A DNA stretch of 64,000 nucleotides, taken from Paenibacillus azoreducens (GTDB lineage: Bacteria > Bacillota > Bacilli > Paenibacillales > Paenibacillaceae). Location: the NCBI RefSeq assembly GCF_021654775.1, contig NZ_AP025343.1, positions 5,733,501 to 5,797,500 of the forward strand, in the 5' to 3' direction. Below the pieces are notes generated by a model. The model had not been told where the DNA came from and did not search any database. It was given only the letters and a program-made list of their open reading frames with translations. Below, one piece after another: positions 28,198-37,405 of this stretch; the first letter of the stretch is position 1, and each line of letters opens with the position of its first letter. Both the position numbers and the translations under genes were made by a program.

Positions 28198-29334
28198 TTA
28201 GTTCTGCATAACAAAGTCGCGTTCAACTTCCGTTCCTTCTTCAAACACTTTCAGGATGTCGTAGCGGGTGTTGCGCTGAGCCGGAATTTTGCCAGCTTCA
28301 CGGATCAACCGCAGGATGGAAGCAATGTTAACCTTATAGACAGCTCCGGCGGAAGAAACGACATTCTCCTCCATCATGGTGCTGCCGAAATCATTGCAGC
28401 CGTAGCTAAGAGACAATTTGCCGATCTCAGGTCCCATCGTTACCCACGAGGACTGAAGATTCGGAACGTTGTCGAGTACAAGGCGGCCGATCGCTACGGT
28501 TTTCAAGTAAGCTTCCGGCGTCTCGCGCTCCCGCTTGAGGCTTGTGTTATCCGGCTGGAACGTAAATGGAATAAATGCAAGGAATCCTTTGGAATCGTAT
28601 CCACCCGCGATACATTCATCCTGGGCGTCACGGATCCGCAGCATATGCAGCGCGCGTTCTTCCATCGTTTCGCCAAATCCGATCACCATCGTAGCAGTTG
28701 TGTTCATGCCGATTTTATGCGCTGTTTGCATGACATCCATCCAGTCGCGCCAAGTCCCTTTATGACGGCTGATTTTTTTGCGGATGCGGTCATCCAAAAT
28801 TTCGGCGCCGCCGCCAGGCAGTGAATCCAAACCGGCCTCATGCAGCTGGCGAACCACTTCTTCCAGGGATAACCCTTCGGAAACCTCTTGCATTTTACGG
28901 ATTTCCGCCGGAGAGAATGAATGCATCGTAATATTCGGGAATCGCTGCTTGATGCCGCGGAGCAGATTGGTATAATAGCTGAAAGGCAAATCAGGGTGCG
29001 TACCGCCCTGCATCAAAATCTCGGTTCCGCCCACGTCTTCCGTTTCTTTGATTTTCTGGAAAATGACTTCATCCGGAAGCACATAACCTTCTGCATGTCC
29101 GGGTCTGCGATAAAATGCGCAAAACGTGCAATACGTATCGCAAATATTCGTATAGTTGACATTCCGTCCAATGACGAAGGTTGTAATCGGGTCCGGATGT
29201 TTTCTCTTCATCATGATATCGGCGGCATGGCCAATTTTTTCAATTTCTTCACTTTCAAACAGGGTCACGCTGTCTTCCAAATTCAAGCGTTCTCCCCGTA
29301 GCGCTTTATCCAAGATTTGATCTACTGTGCTCAA
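28198..29334 (-). CDS. mqnC: Cyclic dehypoxanthine futalosine synthase (radical SAM)
   Basis: A radical SAM enzyme of 378 residues in the futalosine route to menaquinone. The cluster motif CDTYCTFCAF (CxxxCxxC) follows NYTNICDTY, and GGTHPDLPFSYY, SLPGGGAEILDD and YGCNDFGSTMMEENV are characteristic of MqnC/MqnE-type proteins. The best start is the TTG at 29334, 9 nt after AAGGAGG; the upstream ATG at 29355 has that site inside the frame. No other mqn gene is adjacent. Whether the genome has a full futalosine route or an orphan enzyme cannot be seen here. Confidence 0.88.
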   Translation of the reverse strand: MSTVDQILDKALRGERLNLEDSVTLFESEEIEKIGHAADIMMKRKHPDPITTFVIGRNVNYTNICDTYCTFCAFYRRPGHAEGYVLPDEVIFQKIKETEDVGGTEILMQGGTHPDLPFSYYTNLLRGIKQRFPNITMHSFSPAEIRKMQEVSEGLSLEEVVRQLHEAGLDSLPGGGAEILDDRIRKKISRHKGTWRDWMDVMQTAHKIGMNTTATMVIGFGETMEERALHMLRIRDAQDECIAGGYDSKGFLAFIPFTFQPDNTSLKRERETPEAYLKTVAIGRLVLDNVPNLQSSWVTMGPEIGKLSLSYGCNDFGSTMMEENVVSSAGAVYKVNIASILRLIREAGKIPAQRNTRYDILKVFEEGTEVERDFVMQN

Positions 29335-29414
29335 CTCCGGCAGCCTCCTTATCATTTTTCTACTATATATCTTATAGGGCTTACACGACAGTAATTAACT
29401 TGTTTAATTAGCTC

Positions 29415-29655
29415 GACAACTTAATTAGTATTTGTAAAGAAGCGGAGGAGCGAAGGAGACGGAATCTATTCTGAAGAAGCGATAGCGTTCGCCTAAAAGC
29501 TTTCCGAAGAAAAGCTGGCATCGAAAGCATACGCTTTGTCACCGAATTTCTACTTTTAGAATGTAATCAAGAAATTTGGGGACAACAGCGATTGGAAGAA
29601 CGATCCGGATCCGTAGCGGTCAACTCGCATCATATCAAGTACTAGTTTTGAGCCG
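29415..29655. repeat. Family 3 repeat, inverted, between mqnC and metC
   Basis: The 528-bp spacer holds a family 3 copy in reverse orientation: AGAAGCGATAGCGTTCGCCT, GGGGACAACAGCGAT and GGAAGAACGATCCGGATCCG match the complement of the 20101 copy. The rest of the gap shows no gene. Confidence 0.7.
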
Positions 29656-29827
29656 TTCTATTGTTAAGAATAGAGTGTCAGCCCTATCATTCAAACCGTC
29701 CACATTATCTTATCATAATTTCTTATTGAGAAAAACTTCACTTTCTTATGGCTTAATATAACAATCCACTTAAATCCAGTATTTTCAAGGTCTCTCATTC
29801 CCAGTTTCACAAAATCGACACAAAAAG

Positions 29828-29850
29828 AAGTGCCGCGGATGGCGGCACTT
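29828..29850 (-). terminator. Terminator of the metA-metI-metC operon
   Basis: AAGTGCCGC and GCGGCACTT arms with a 5-nt loop, followed by CTTTTTG on the minus strand. Confidence 0.8.
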
Positions 29851-29862
29851 TCTAACACGGTC

Positions 29863-31038
29863 TTATCCTTTCAGGGCCTGATCCAGATCCGCAATCAGAT
29901 CATCAATATCCTCAAGGCCCACGGAGAAGCGGAGCAATCCGTCGGTAATACCGCGTTCCTGGCGAACTTCCGCCGGCATTGCGGCATGGGACATCATCGC
30001 AGGATAAGAGAGAATGCTTTCCACTGCGCCCAAGCTTACGGCCACAAGCGGAATGCGGACTTTGTTCAGCACTTGTTTGGCCCGTTCACCTGAACCTACA
30101 TCAAAGGAGACAACGGCTCCGTATCCGGTAGATTGTTTTTCATGAATTTCCCGCCCCGGGTGGTCGAGCAATCCCGGATAATATACCCGCTCAATATCCG
30201 GACGTCCGTTCAGCCAAGCCGCCAATACGGCTGCACTCTGTTCGCTGTGGTTCATCCGCGCCTGCAATGTTTTCATCCCCCGCATGAGCAGCCAGGATTC
30301 CTGAACACCCAGCACGGTTCCAAGTCCGTTCTGCAGTTGTTTGAGCGCTTTGCCGATGGAAGGTGTGCGCGCTACGGCCAGTCCGGCCAGCACATCGCTG
30401 TGTCCGCCCAGAAACTTGGTTGCGCTGTGCAGCACAATATCCACGCCATGCTCAATCGGCCGCTGATAGTATGGGGTCATAAACGTGTTGTCAAGCATTG
30501 TCAACAGATCATGTTCCTTCGCCCAGGCGGTGACCGCCGCAATATCGGTAATTTTGAGCGTTGGATTCGATGGCGTTTCCATATATACGGCTTTCGTATT
30601 CGGCTTCAGAGCCGCCTTTACCTGATCCAGATCCGTCATGTCCACGAAAGTGCTTTCGATGCCGTGACGGTTCAATATGCTGGTAAGCAGACGGTATGTA
30701 CCGCCGTATACATCCTCCGTGACAATCATATGATCGCCTGCGGACAACATCATAAAAGTGCTGGAAATCGCGGCCATGCCGGATGAATAAGCGAATCCGC
30801 GCACCCCGCCTTCAAGCAGTGCAATATAGTCTTCCAACGCCTGCCGGGTCGGATTGCCGGAGCGGCTGTAATCATGTACCGGAGGATTGAATACATCCTC
30901 GTGGTGAAAGGTTGAAGCCTGATAAATGGGAACGCTGGACGCTCCGGTTGCACTGTCTATTTCAGAACCGAAATGCAGAAGTTTGGTAGCAAACTTCCGT
31001 GCATCATGGCCGTTTTGTTCTTTATTGTGCTCAGTCAT
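29863..31038 (-). CDS. metC: Cystathionine beta-lyase / homocysteine gamma-lyase type PLP enzyme
   Basis: A Cys/Met-metabolism PLP enzyme of 391 residues, last gene of the methionine operon. Typical phrases are SRSGNPTRQALEDYIA, EGGVRGFAYSSGMAA, the PLP-lysine motif HSATKFLGGHSDV and YSGLLDHPG-like YYPGLLDHPG. As partner of MetI it should cleave cystathionine to homocysteine; closely related MccB enzymes run the reverse transsulfuration, so the reaction is not certain. The ATG at 31038 has AAGGAGGG upstream and overlaps the metI stop by 8 bp. Confidence 0.85.
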   Translation of the reverse strand: MTEHNKEQNGHDARKFATKLLHFGSEIDSATGASSVPIYQASTFHHEDVFNPPVHDYSRSGNPTRQALEDYIALLEGGVRGFAYSSGMAAISSTFMMLSAGDHMIVTEDVYGGTYRLLTSILNRHGIESTFVDMTDLDQVKAALKPNTKAVYMETPSNPTLKITDIAAVTAWAKEHDLLTMLDNTFMTPYYQRPIEHGVDIVLHSATKFLGGHSDVLAGLAVARTPSIGKALKQLQNGLGTVLGVQESWLLMRGMKTLQARMNHSEQSAAVLAAWLNGRPDIERVYYPGLLDHPGREIHEKQSTGYGAVVSFDVGSGERAKQVLNKVRIPLVAVSLGAVESILSYPAMMSHAAMPAEVRQERGITDGLLRFSVGLEDIDDLIADLDQALKG

Positions 31039-32218
31039 GCTGCTTCCCTCCTTCAATTTCCTCCATCGCCGCATCCAACGCTCTCCCGAGATCGGCAATC
31101 AAATCGTCGATATGCTCAATACCTACCGAGAAACGCAGCAGGCGGTCATCCACGCCTACCTTTTTGCGGATCTCCTCCGGTATGTCCGCATGGGTCTGGA
31201 CAGTCGGATAGGTCATCAGAGACTCAACGCCGCCCAAACTTTCGGCAAAAGCAATCAGCTCGATATTTCGGAGAACCGGTTCCACATAACGGGCATCCTT
31301 GACTTTAAAGGAGAAAATCCCCGTATTTCCGTTGGATTGCTTCTTTTGAATTTCATGCCCCGGATGTTCCGGGAATGCCGGATGAAATACTTCGGCGACT
31401 GCGGGATGCGTCTTCAGAAACTCGGCGATGGCTTTGGCATTCGATTCATGACGCTCCATCCGTAATGCCAGCGTCTTCATCCCCCGCATCAGTTGGTAAG
31501 AATCGCTTGCCCCCAACACGGCTCCAATGGAGTTATGCAAAAAGAACATCTCCTCCGACAGCTCCTTGCCTTTGGTTACGATCAAACCTGCCAATACATC
31601 GTTATGTCCGCCCAAATATTTGGTTGCGCTATGAATGACGATGTCAGCCCCAAGCTCTATCGGACGCTGAAAGAACGGCGTAAGGAGCGTGTTGTCCACA
31701 ATGGTCAACAGTTGATGCCGCTTGGCCCATGCTGCCACCTTCTCAATATCGGTGATCATCATCAACGGATTGGTAGGCGTTTCAATAAAAACGGCCTTTG
31801 TTTCCGGACGGCGCGATTTTTCCAGCTCATCAAGATCATTTGTATCAATATAACTTGCGCTGACTCCGAATTTCGAAAGTACTCTTTCAAGCAGTCTGTA
31901 CGTGCCTCCATACAGATCTAACGAAACGATCAAGTGATCCCCCTGCGCAAACAGCGAAAAAATCGTCTGCAATGCAGCCATGCCGGAACTACAGGCAAAT
32001 CCTGCATCCCCCGATTCAAGCTCTGCAGCCGCTTTCTCCAGTACACTGCGGGTTGGGCTTTTTGTACGCGCATAATCAAATCCTGTGCTTTGCCCCAGCT
32101 TCGGATGCCGGAATGCCGTCGCCTGATAAATCGGGAAATTCACCGCTCCGGTTACCGGATCTTCCATTGAACCGATCTGCGCAAGCCTGCTTTCGATATT
32201 TAATGGTTTCTTCTCCAT
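31031..32218 (-). CDS. metI: Cystathionine gamma-synthase / O-acetylhomoserine thiolyase
   Basis: A PLP enzyme of 395 residues, paralogous to the next gene. Landmarks: YARTKSPTRSVLEKAAAELE, GFACSSGMAALQ and the PLP-lysine motif HSATKYLGGHNDVLAG. It should use O-acetylhomoserine from MetA with cysteine (or sulfide). The order MetA, MetI, MetC gives a complete path to homocysteine. The ATG at 32218 follows GGGGGAGAG; an ATG at 32254 lacks a good site. Confidence 0.87.
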   Translation of the reverse strand: MEKKPLNIESRLAQIGSMEDPVTGAVNFPIYQATAFRHPKLGQSTGFDYARTKSPTRSVLEKAAAELESGDAGFACSSGMAALQTIFSLFAQGDHLIVSLDLYGGTYRLLERVLSKFGVSASYIDTNDLDELEKSRRPETKAVFIETPTNPLMMITDIEKVAAWAKRHQLLTIVDNTLLTPFFQRPIELGADIVIHSATKYLGGHNDVLAGLIVTKGKELSEEMFFLHNSIGAVLGASDSYQLMRGMKTLALRMERHESNAKAIAEFLKTHPAVAEVFHPAFPEHPGHEIQKKQSNGNTGIFSFKVKDARYVEPVLRNIELIAFAESLGGVESLMTYPTVQTHADIPEEIRKKVGVDDRLLRFSVGIEHIDDLIADLGRALDAAMEEIEGGKQHD

Positions 32219-32257
32219 CTTGCTCTCCCCCATGTTTTCCCTGGATATGATCATACG

Positions 32258-33193
32258 TCAGATCTGCGGCCACACTTCCATTATTTCTCCAATGTCGTAA
32301 GGCGTTTCTTGGTATACATAGTAATTCAGCCAATTTGAGAATAATAAGTTGGCATGGGCGCGCCATACCGCCGGCGGAATCCTGCTTGGATCATTGTCTG
32401 GATAATAGTTCTTCGGAATCTCCATTTCCATTCCCTTGGCAATGTCGCGCTCGTATTCCCATTTCAAAGAATAAGGATCGTATTCGAAGTGACCTGACAC
32501 AAAAATCTGTTTGCCATCCTTGGTAGCCACCAGATCTACGCCCGCTTCCCCGGATTCGGTCAGAATTTCGAGTTCGTCGATTTTTTCGATGTCCTCGCGC
32601 CGGACCTCGGTGTGACGGGAATGGGGCACATAGAAAATTTCGTCGAAGCCGCGGAGAAGCTTGACATTTTGCCGGTTGACTGTGAACGGAAATACGCCGA
32701 AGCATTTTTTCTCCAAATCCCACTTCGGCACGCCGAAATGATAATACAGTCCCGCCTGTGAAGCCCAACATATATGCAGCGTCGAAGTGACGTTGGTTTT
32801 GGACCAAGCCATGATTTCACCAAGTTCATCCCAATAGGTCACATCTTTAAAATCAAGCCGCTCAACCGGAGCTCCGGTAATAACCATGCCGTCGAACCGG
32901 CGGTGCCGCACTTCGTCAAACGTCTTGTAAAATGCCTGCAAATGCTCCTGGGACGTATTCTTGGACGTATGCGAGCTTGGATGCAGCAGCGTGATGTCAA
33001 CCTGCAGAGGCGAGTTGCCAAGCAAGCGCAAAAGCTGGGTTTCCGCGGTTTCCTTGGTAGGCATGATGTTCAGAATGGCAATCCGCAGCGGACGGATATC
33101 CTGATGGTACGCCTTGCTGTCATCCATAACGAAAATATTTTCTCCGCTAAGAATCTCTTTTGCCGGCAGCGCGTCCGGAATTTTAATCGGCAT
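32258..33193 (-). CDS. metA: Homoserine O-acetyltransferase (MetA family)
   Basis: The first step of methionine synthesis from homoserine, 311 residues. Catalytic Cys142 is seen in [15 protein letters not shown]. Residue 111 is glutamate ([10 protein letters not shown]), the choice associated with acetyl- rather than succinyl-CoA use in this family, so O-acetylhomoserine is the likely product. AAAGGAGTG precedes the ATG. It is the first gene of the operon, 40 bp ahead of metI, and is controlled by the SAM riboswitch in its leader. Confidence 0.93.
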   Translation of the reverse strand: MPIKIPDALPAKEILSGENIFVMDDSKAYHQDIRPLRIAILNIMPTKETAETQLLRLLGNSPLQVDITLLHPSSHTSKNTSQEHLQAFYKTFDEVRHRRFDGMVITGAPVERLDFKDVTYWDELGEIMAWSKTNVTSTLHICWASQAGLYYHFGVPKWDLEKKCFGVFPFTVNRQNVKLLRGFDEIFYVPHSRHTEVRREDIEKIDELEILTESGEAGVDLVATKDGKQIFVSGHFEYDPYSLKWEYERDIAKGMEMEIPKNYYPDNDPSRIPPAVWRAHANLLFSNWLNYYVYQETPYDIGEIMEVWPQI

Positions 33194-33256
33194 GATTCAA
33201 CACTCCTTTTTTAGGTGGCGAAAATCATTCGGGGAGCAAGGTGCACATCAAACAAA

Positions 33257-33432
33257 AATGACCTCTCCCGGATAGAGAAAGGTCATTATCGTTAATTTAT
33301 ACGCCTCTCTCATCTGTCAGAAAAACATCCGCTTGTCGCAGCTGCTTCCTGCAAGAATTAGCACCGTGCGCTCGCACGCCGGTTGCCGGGTTTCATCGGG
33401 CTAGTCCCTCCACCTGCTCTTGATAAGATTTC
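33257..33432 (-). ncRNA. SAM-I (S-box) riboswitch controlling metA-metI-metC
   Basis: On the minus strand the aptamer (33303-33432) shows CTTATCAAGAGCAGGTGGAG, GGGACTAGCCC, GATGAAACCCGGCAACC, GGTGCTAATTCTTGC and CTGACAGATGAGAG, the conserved S-box blocks in order. The expression platform is the terminator AATGACCTTTCTC/GAGAGGTCATT with a T run (33257-33287). SAM binding should favour the terminator and shut off the operon. Confidence 0.97.
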
Positions 33433-33447
33433 GCTGTATGAAGTTTT

Positions 33448-33476
33448 ATTTAAAATCTTTTGTAATTCTTGATCAA
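33448..33476 (-). promoter_or_regulatory. Promoter of the methionine operon
   Basis: TTGATC (33471-33476), a 17-bp spacer and TTAAAT (33448-33453) on the minus strand place the start of transcription just ahead of the riboswitch. The remaining spacer to corA (33477-33896) shows no convincing gene or leader RNA. Confidence 0.55.
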
Positions 33477-33896
33477 TACTTTAAATCATAATCACATCCT
33501 TCGTCAAGAGCCCGTGAAAAAACTTTGAACCGATTATTTTCAGGTGTACTTCCAGCCTTTGTCATACACTAAAACAGGCGCAGGAGCCGTCTATTTTCTG
33601 CTTGAAAGGTCAGATGGCTCGGCGTATACTAGACAAGTGTTTGAAAACCCATATGACAGAGGTGACATGTAAGATGGAAGGCGACCCGAGCCCGAAGCTG
33701 AAGTCCAATTCAACACAATCGCATAGAACTGAAATCAGCTTGCTCGCACAGGGAAGTTTTTCGCTGACTTTGTCTAACGGGTTCCCCGTTTAATTCTTCC
33801 GAAATTCTCACCGGCCATGCTGATTTCTTTCCTGTGCTTTAAATAAAGCTTTCCCTGACATGCCGGGCATGAAGGGGATGGAGGAGTGAAGATCAG

Positions 33897-34832
33897 ATGA
33901 AAATCCGGTTGGTGAATGCGGGCGTTTTCAGCCCGATTGACGACATCCAAACTACCATGACAGCCCCGCCCGAAGGATTCTATTGGATCGATGCCGACGT
34001 GGACGACCTTGCGCTATTGCAGCCGCTGTTTTCCCTGCATGATTTGGCCGTGGAAGACTGCCTTAGCGAAGAAGAACAACGTCCCAAAATCGAAATCTAC
34101 GAAAATCACTATTTTATCGTTGTAAATTCCATCCGTTTTGATGACGAGGAAATTTTCCTGCGTTCGCTTAACGTCTTTTTGGGCCGCCACTTTATCATTA
34201 CGGTGACCAAACAGAAGATCCATGAGCTTCGCAGCTTGAAACCCATTTTATGGGAACAGGAAGTCAGTACTCCGGACCGCTTTTTGTATCTGCTGATCGA
34301 CCTCGTTGTAGACAACTACTTTACGGTAGGCGACCGGATCGAAGCCAAGATCGAGAAGCTGGAAGAAGATATTTTGATGCACACCAAAAAATCGCATTTG
34401 AATGAAATTATCGGGCTGCGAAGTGAAATTTTGTGGCTGAAAAAAGTGTTGGGGCCGCAAAAAGAATTGATTAACACGCTCAACAAAAGAGATCTGCGGC
34501 TCATTGATGATCAGCTGCAAAAATATTTCAGCGACATCTACGAAAATGCCGTTAAAATATCCGAAACTTTTGACACCTTCCGCGATTTGATGGGCAACCT
34601 TCGCGAAGCCTACCAATCCAGTATCGCCAACCGTGCCAATGAAATCATGCGCGTTTTTACCGCGATTACGACGATATTCATGCCGCTGACCGTCATAACG
34701 GGGATCTACGGGATGAACTTTGACAACATGCCCGAAACGCATTTCAAATACGGGTATTTTTTCGTGATCGGGATCATGGTTGTGCTTGCGGTGAGCATGC
34801 TGCTGATCTTCCGCAAAAAGGACTGGCTTTAA
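33897..34832 (+). CDS. corA: CorA-type magnesium/divalent cation transporter
   Basis: A pentameric channel-type Mg2+ transporter of 311 residues. A long cytoplasmic alpha/beta and helical domain (1-245) leads to two C-terminal membrane helices (about 252-270 and 284-303), with the pore signature YGMNF (Gly272-Met273-Asn274) between them. The C-terminus RKKDWL is basic, as usual. GGATGGAGGAGTG precedes the ATG. No M-box was recognised upstream. The stop codon TAA lies within the target-site duplication of MITE copy B. Confidence 0.93.
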   Translation: MKIRLVNAGVFSPIDDIQTTMTAPPEGFYWIDADVDDLALLQPLFSLHDLAVEDCLSEEEQRPKIEIYENHYFIVVNSIRFDDEEIFLRSLNVFLGRHFIITVTKQKIHELRSLKPILWEQEVSTPDRFLYLLIDLVVDNYFTVGDRIEAKIEKLEEDILMHTKKSHLNEIIGLRSEILWLKKVLGPQKELINTLNKRDLRLIDDQLQKYFSDIYENAVKISETFDTFRDLMGNLREAYQSSIANRANEIMRVFTAITTIFMPLTVITGIYGMNFDNMPETHFKYGYFFVIGIMVVLAVSMLLIFRKKDWL

Positions 34833-34833
34833 G

Positions 34834-35011
34834 AGGTTGTTCAAAAAGTCCGCTTTTGATCACGAAGTGAATCAGGAAGTGAACTCGGCATCGAATCTTG
34901 AATTCAACCGGGCCTTCTGGTGCTCACGTACCCACTACGTACGCTCCGCTCCTCAGTCCCTAGCTTCATCCAACCTTCTCGGTGCTGAAAACCGGCCTTT
35001 TTGAACACGCA
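34834..35011 (+). repeat. Family 1 MITE-like element, copy B (short form)
   Basis: Short form of 178 bp. It runs from AGGTTGTTCAAAAAGTCCGC to the right end GGCCTTTTTGAACACGCA and is flanked by CTTTAAG on both sides (34827-34833 and 35012-35018). Relative to the long form it lacks the two-hairpin module: GAT joins directly to CACGAAG. The left duplication overlaps the corA stop codon, which remains intact. It nearly fills the 298-bp gap after corA. Confidence 0.88.
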
Positions 35012-35130
35012 CTTTAAGCCATCCCCGTTTCTAACAACCAGGACGAAAGAGCGCTTTGTCAGAGTAAAGCTCCTTCGTCCTTTTGCTTTAGGGAAAGATA
35101 AGTGCTGAATATGTCGCCAGTACCCGCTCC

Positions 35131-36132
35131 TTACCCTGCATTCCGTCTGCTTTCGGCCTCCCTGCGGAACCGGATCCGGATCAGGCGCAGCCGTTCGTAA
35201 CGCAGTTCGAGCAGCGGACCTGACGCCGCCTCTTGGCCGTAAACGCGCTGCAGCACAGGCTTCAACAATGCGTCTCCCAGCTCCTCGAACGCACTCCACA
35301 CCTCTTCCTGCTCTGTTTCCGGCATCTCATGAAGTTCGACTGCGATCAGTGTTTCCGCATCATAGCCGTCTTTTTCAAGCTGTTCCAACGTTTCCACCAG
35401 CTCTCGTCTCGTCAGGCCGCTTTCCTGTTCAAGCTGCTCCAAACGTTTGCCTTCTTGAACCCCTCTGAGCAGCAATTGCTTGGTCCGGTATTTATCGAGG
35501 TCTTGTCTGTATTTTTGCTCCTTTTGCTTATAAATCCAGGTCGCGTAGGTTTGTTCATCCAGCAAATCCTGCACCCAATCCAGAGGGAAACCTTGGCTGC
35601 GTTCGCGTCCAGCGGTAATTTCCAGCAGCTCCGCGCCATATTCCGCCGCCTTGCTGTCTCCCACGCCGGGCAATTGCAGCAATTCGTCCAAAGTCAGCGG
35701 CACAAAAGTGCTGATCAACCGCAAAAGCCGGTTGGTCGCAATGAAATAAGGCGCTTTTCTCTCGGCTGCGGCTTTCTTGCGGCGCCAGGCGCAGAGCTCA
35801 TTATAAAACTCTTCGTTATAGTTCAGCTCGCTGTAGCAATATAGCCTTTGAACCGGCTGGCTTTTCCCCTTCTGCTCCTCCTCGTCATGAAACATGCCGT
35901 CAATCAGCGGCCGGAAACCTTCACCCAGTTTGACCGCCAGACCGTGACGGTAGATATGCAGCATTTCATTCCAGGATCCGCCTTCATACCAGAGGCTCTC
36001 TTGAACCTCCCCGTCCTTCCCGGCTTCCTTCCAGCCCAGTTTCCAAATCCCTTCTCCCTCGCCGATCCATACCTCGGCCAAACCTTCCCCCTTCTCATTC
36101 TTAGCCAAGCGATTCATAAATACGGTTTGCAT
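35131..36132 (-). CDS. HRDC-domain protein
   Basis: A 333-residue cytosolic protein. Residues about 105-185 form an HRDC domain (AWRRKKAAAERKAPYFIATN, then LLQLPGVGDSKAAEYG), the nucleic-acid-binding helical module found in RecQ helicases and RNase D. No helicase or nuclease motif is present. The N-terminal 100 residues resemble no domain I know, and the C-terminus is a helical HTH-like stretch. It may bind structured nucleic acid; its partner is unknown. A terminator sits between its promoter and start. Confidence 0.75.
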   Translation of the reverse strand: MQTVFMNRLAKNEKGEGLAEVWIGEGEGIWKLGWKEAGKDGEVQESLWYEGGSWNEMLHIYRHGLAVKLGEGFRPLIDGMFHDEEEQKGKSQPVQRLYCYSELNYNEEFYNELCAWRRKKAAAERKAPYFIATNRLLRLISTFVPLTLDELLQLPGVGDSKAAEYGAELLEITAGRERSQGFPLDWVQDLLDEQTYATWIYKQKEQKYRQDLDKYRTKQLLLRGVQEGKRLEQLEQESGLTRRELVETLEQLEKDGYDAETLIAVELHEMPETEQEEVWSAFEELGDALLKPVLQRVYGQEAASGPLLELRYERLRLIRIRFRREAESRRNAG

Positions 36133-36169
36133 ACGTCTACCTCCCCATCAAATTCAGCACAACAAAAAA

Positions 36170-36266
36170 GAAGCACCCCTCTGGACTATTTCCTAGAGAG
36201 GTGCTTCCCCAAACAAAGATTATGCTGTTATTCCAAATCATACCACATGATGACAAATGGTCTCAA
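36170..36266 (-). promoter_or_regulatory. Promoter and leader terminator ahead of the HRDC gene
   Basis: On the minus strand TTGAGA (36261-36266), an 18-bp spacer and TATGAT (36237-36242) form a promoter. About 25 nt after the expected start lies a perfect-looking terminator: GAAGCACCTCTCTAG pairs with CTAGAG..GGTGCTTC (36170-36207), followed by TTTTTTG. It precedes the coding start by 37 bp, so transcription of this gene must pass it; an attenuation mechanism is likely. Confidence 0.65.
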
Positions 36267-36353
36267 GCGGTATTATTCCAAGATATTGCGGCAGCCCTTG
36301 TTTTTTTGTTACTCTAAACCTTATAACCGAACAAGCAAGGAGTGTAACGCATC

Positions 36354-36653
36354 ATGCCTCAGCATGGAGAATTGGATTTTTTAGCCGACAGCACGGAGCC
36401 GACCTCCACCAGATTTGTCACCTTCCTGGGCCCCTCCCTCAAACGCTTTGATCTGGCTGTAACCACCACTTCCCTTTTCTATGGAAAGAGCCTGGTGGCG
36501 GATTTGCAGCAGGGGATCAGCGCGGTCATCGGCGCGGATGATGTTGAAGAACCTGGATATCTCGAATCTGCTTTCAAGCTTGGCGAAGCGGAGGCGGAGG
36601 AGCTGCGCGAGTTTCTGCGCATGGTCGTTGGCATGCCTTATTTTACGGACTGA
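36354..36653 (+). CDS. DUF3055 / SAV0927-family protein
   Basis: A 99-residue acidic cytosolic protein. The pattern RFVTFLG...RFDLAVT...FYGKSLV...LQQG.SA....DD.E.PGYL matches what I recall of DUF3055 in Bacillota, whose function is unknown. AAGGAGTG lies 10 nt before the ATG. It is divergent from the HRDC gene and converges on the stalk-domain gene through a shared bidirectional terminator. Confidence 0.65.
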   Translation: MPQHGELDFLADSTEPTSTRFVTFLGPSLKRFDLAVTTTSLFYGKSLVADLQQGISAVIGADDVEEPGYLESAFKLGEAEAEELREFLRMVVGMPYFTD

Positions 36654-36684
36654 CCTTGGGTTTATGTACAAATTCAACTCAAAA

Positions 36685-36722
36685 AACCAGTCAAACACGA
36701 CAACGTGCCGGACTGGTTTTTT
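36685..36722. terminator. Bidirectional terminator
   Basis: AAAAAACCAGTC and GACTGGTTTTTT arms enclose an inner CACG/CGTG hairpin between the convergent DUF3055 and stalk-domain genes, with T runs in both directions. Confidence 0.8.
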
Positions 36723-36733
36723 GGTTCGCAACC

Positions 36734-37405
36734 TTATTTGAAGTAAGAGGTCGTTAATGGAACAAACATGGCTCCATTTTCTTTGATATCCGCATAAATA
36801 AACAATTCATCCACGCCGGCAATGTCGACCTCAATGGTCTTGAGACCGTCTTTGACCGCAAGTTTATCGGTTTTCAGCTTCGCTTTCTTTCCGCTGTCTT
36901 CAATGAAAAAGTTGTCGATATCTTCGCCGACGGCCGCAACCTGCAGAACCAGCTTCTGGTATTTGCCTTTCGGAAACAGCATGAAGCTGCTGGAACGTTT
37001 GCTGCCGGCATTGTCAAAATAAGCTTCCTTGTAGTCCTTGCCCTGGTATGTCGTTGCTTTCGGGTCCTTCGTGTAATACATATTTTCAAAGCCTTTGGCA
37101 ATGGCTACGCCTTCAGACTTTTCTCCCATCTCCACCGTGGAAGTTTGCGGATTATAGGATACGGCGACCCCCATGACATCAGCCACCGCACGGACGGGAA
37201 GATATGTGGTTCCATTGTATGAAAGCGGCAGAACCGCATTTCCTTTTTCATCCCTCGGCTGTACAGGCGTCCCGTTATACTTGAGTTGAATATCGCCGTT
37301 CAAGTAGGCTTTAACCTCCTGCAGTTTAGCGCCTGCATATACCCCGGTCCCGGCCGTCAGCATTAGCGCTGCCGCCATGGTACCCATCATCCATTTCTTT
37401 TTCAA
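36734..37405 (-). CDS. Secreted protein with copper amine oxidase N-terminal-like (stalk) domain
   Basis: A 223-residue exported protein with a signal peptide (residues 1-24, KKKWMMGTMAAALMLTAGTG). A copper amine oxidase N-terminal-type stalk domain follows (about 30-95, with YNGTTYLPVRAVADVMGV), a module common in surface proteins of Paenibacillus. Residues 100-223 form a beta-rich region unlike any enzyme I know. No SLH or LPXTG anchor is visible, so it is probably released or wall-associated. Function unknown. Confidence 0.8.
   Translation of the reverse strand: MKKKWMMGTMAAALMLTAGTGVYAGAKLQEVKAYLNGDIQLKYNGTPVQPRDEKGNAVLPLSYNGTTYLPVRAVADVMGVAVSYNPQTSTVEMGEKSEGVAIAKGFENMYYTKDPKATTYQGKDYKEAYFDNAGSKRSSSFMLFPKGKYQKLVLQVAAVGEDIDNFFIEDSGKKAKLKTDKLAVKDGLKTIEVDIAGVDELFIYADIKENGAMFVPLTTSYFK

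Noticed and set aside
33602..33793. A 63-codon open frame between the SAM riboswitch and corA
   Set aside because: No ribosome site, biased composition without hydrophobic or domain pattern, and no supporting promoter-terminator context.
33477..33896. Magnesium M-box upstream of corA
   Set aside because: None of the conserved M-box blocks could be found in the spacer.
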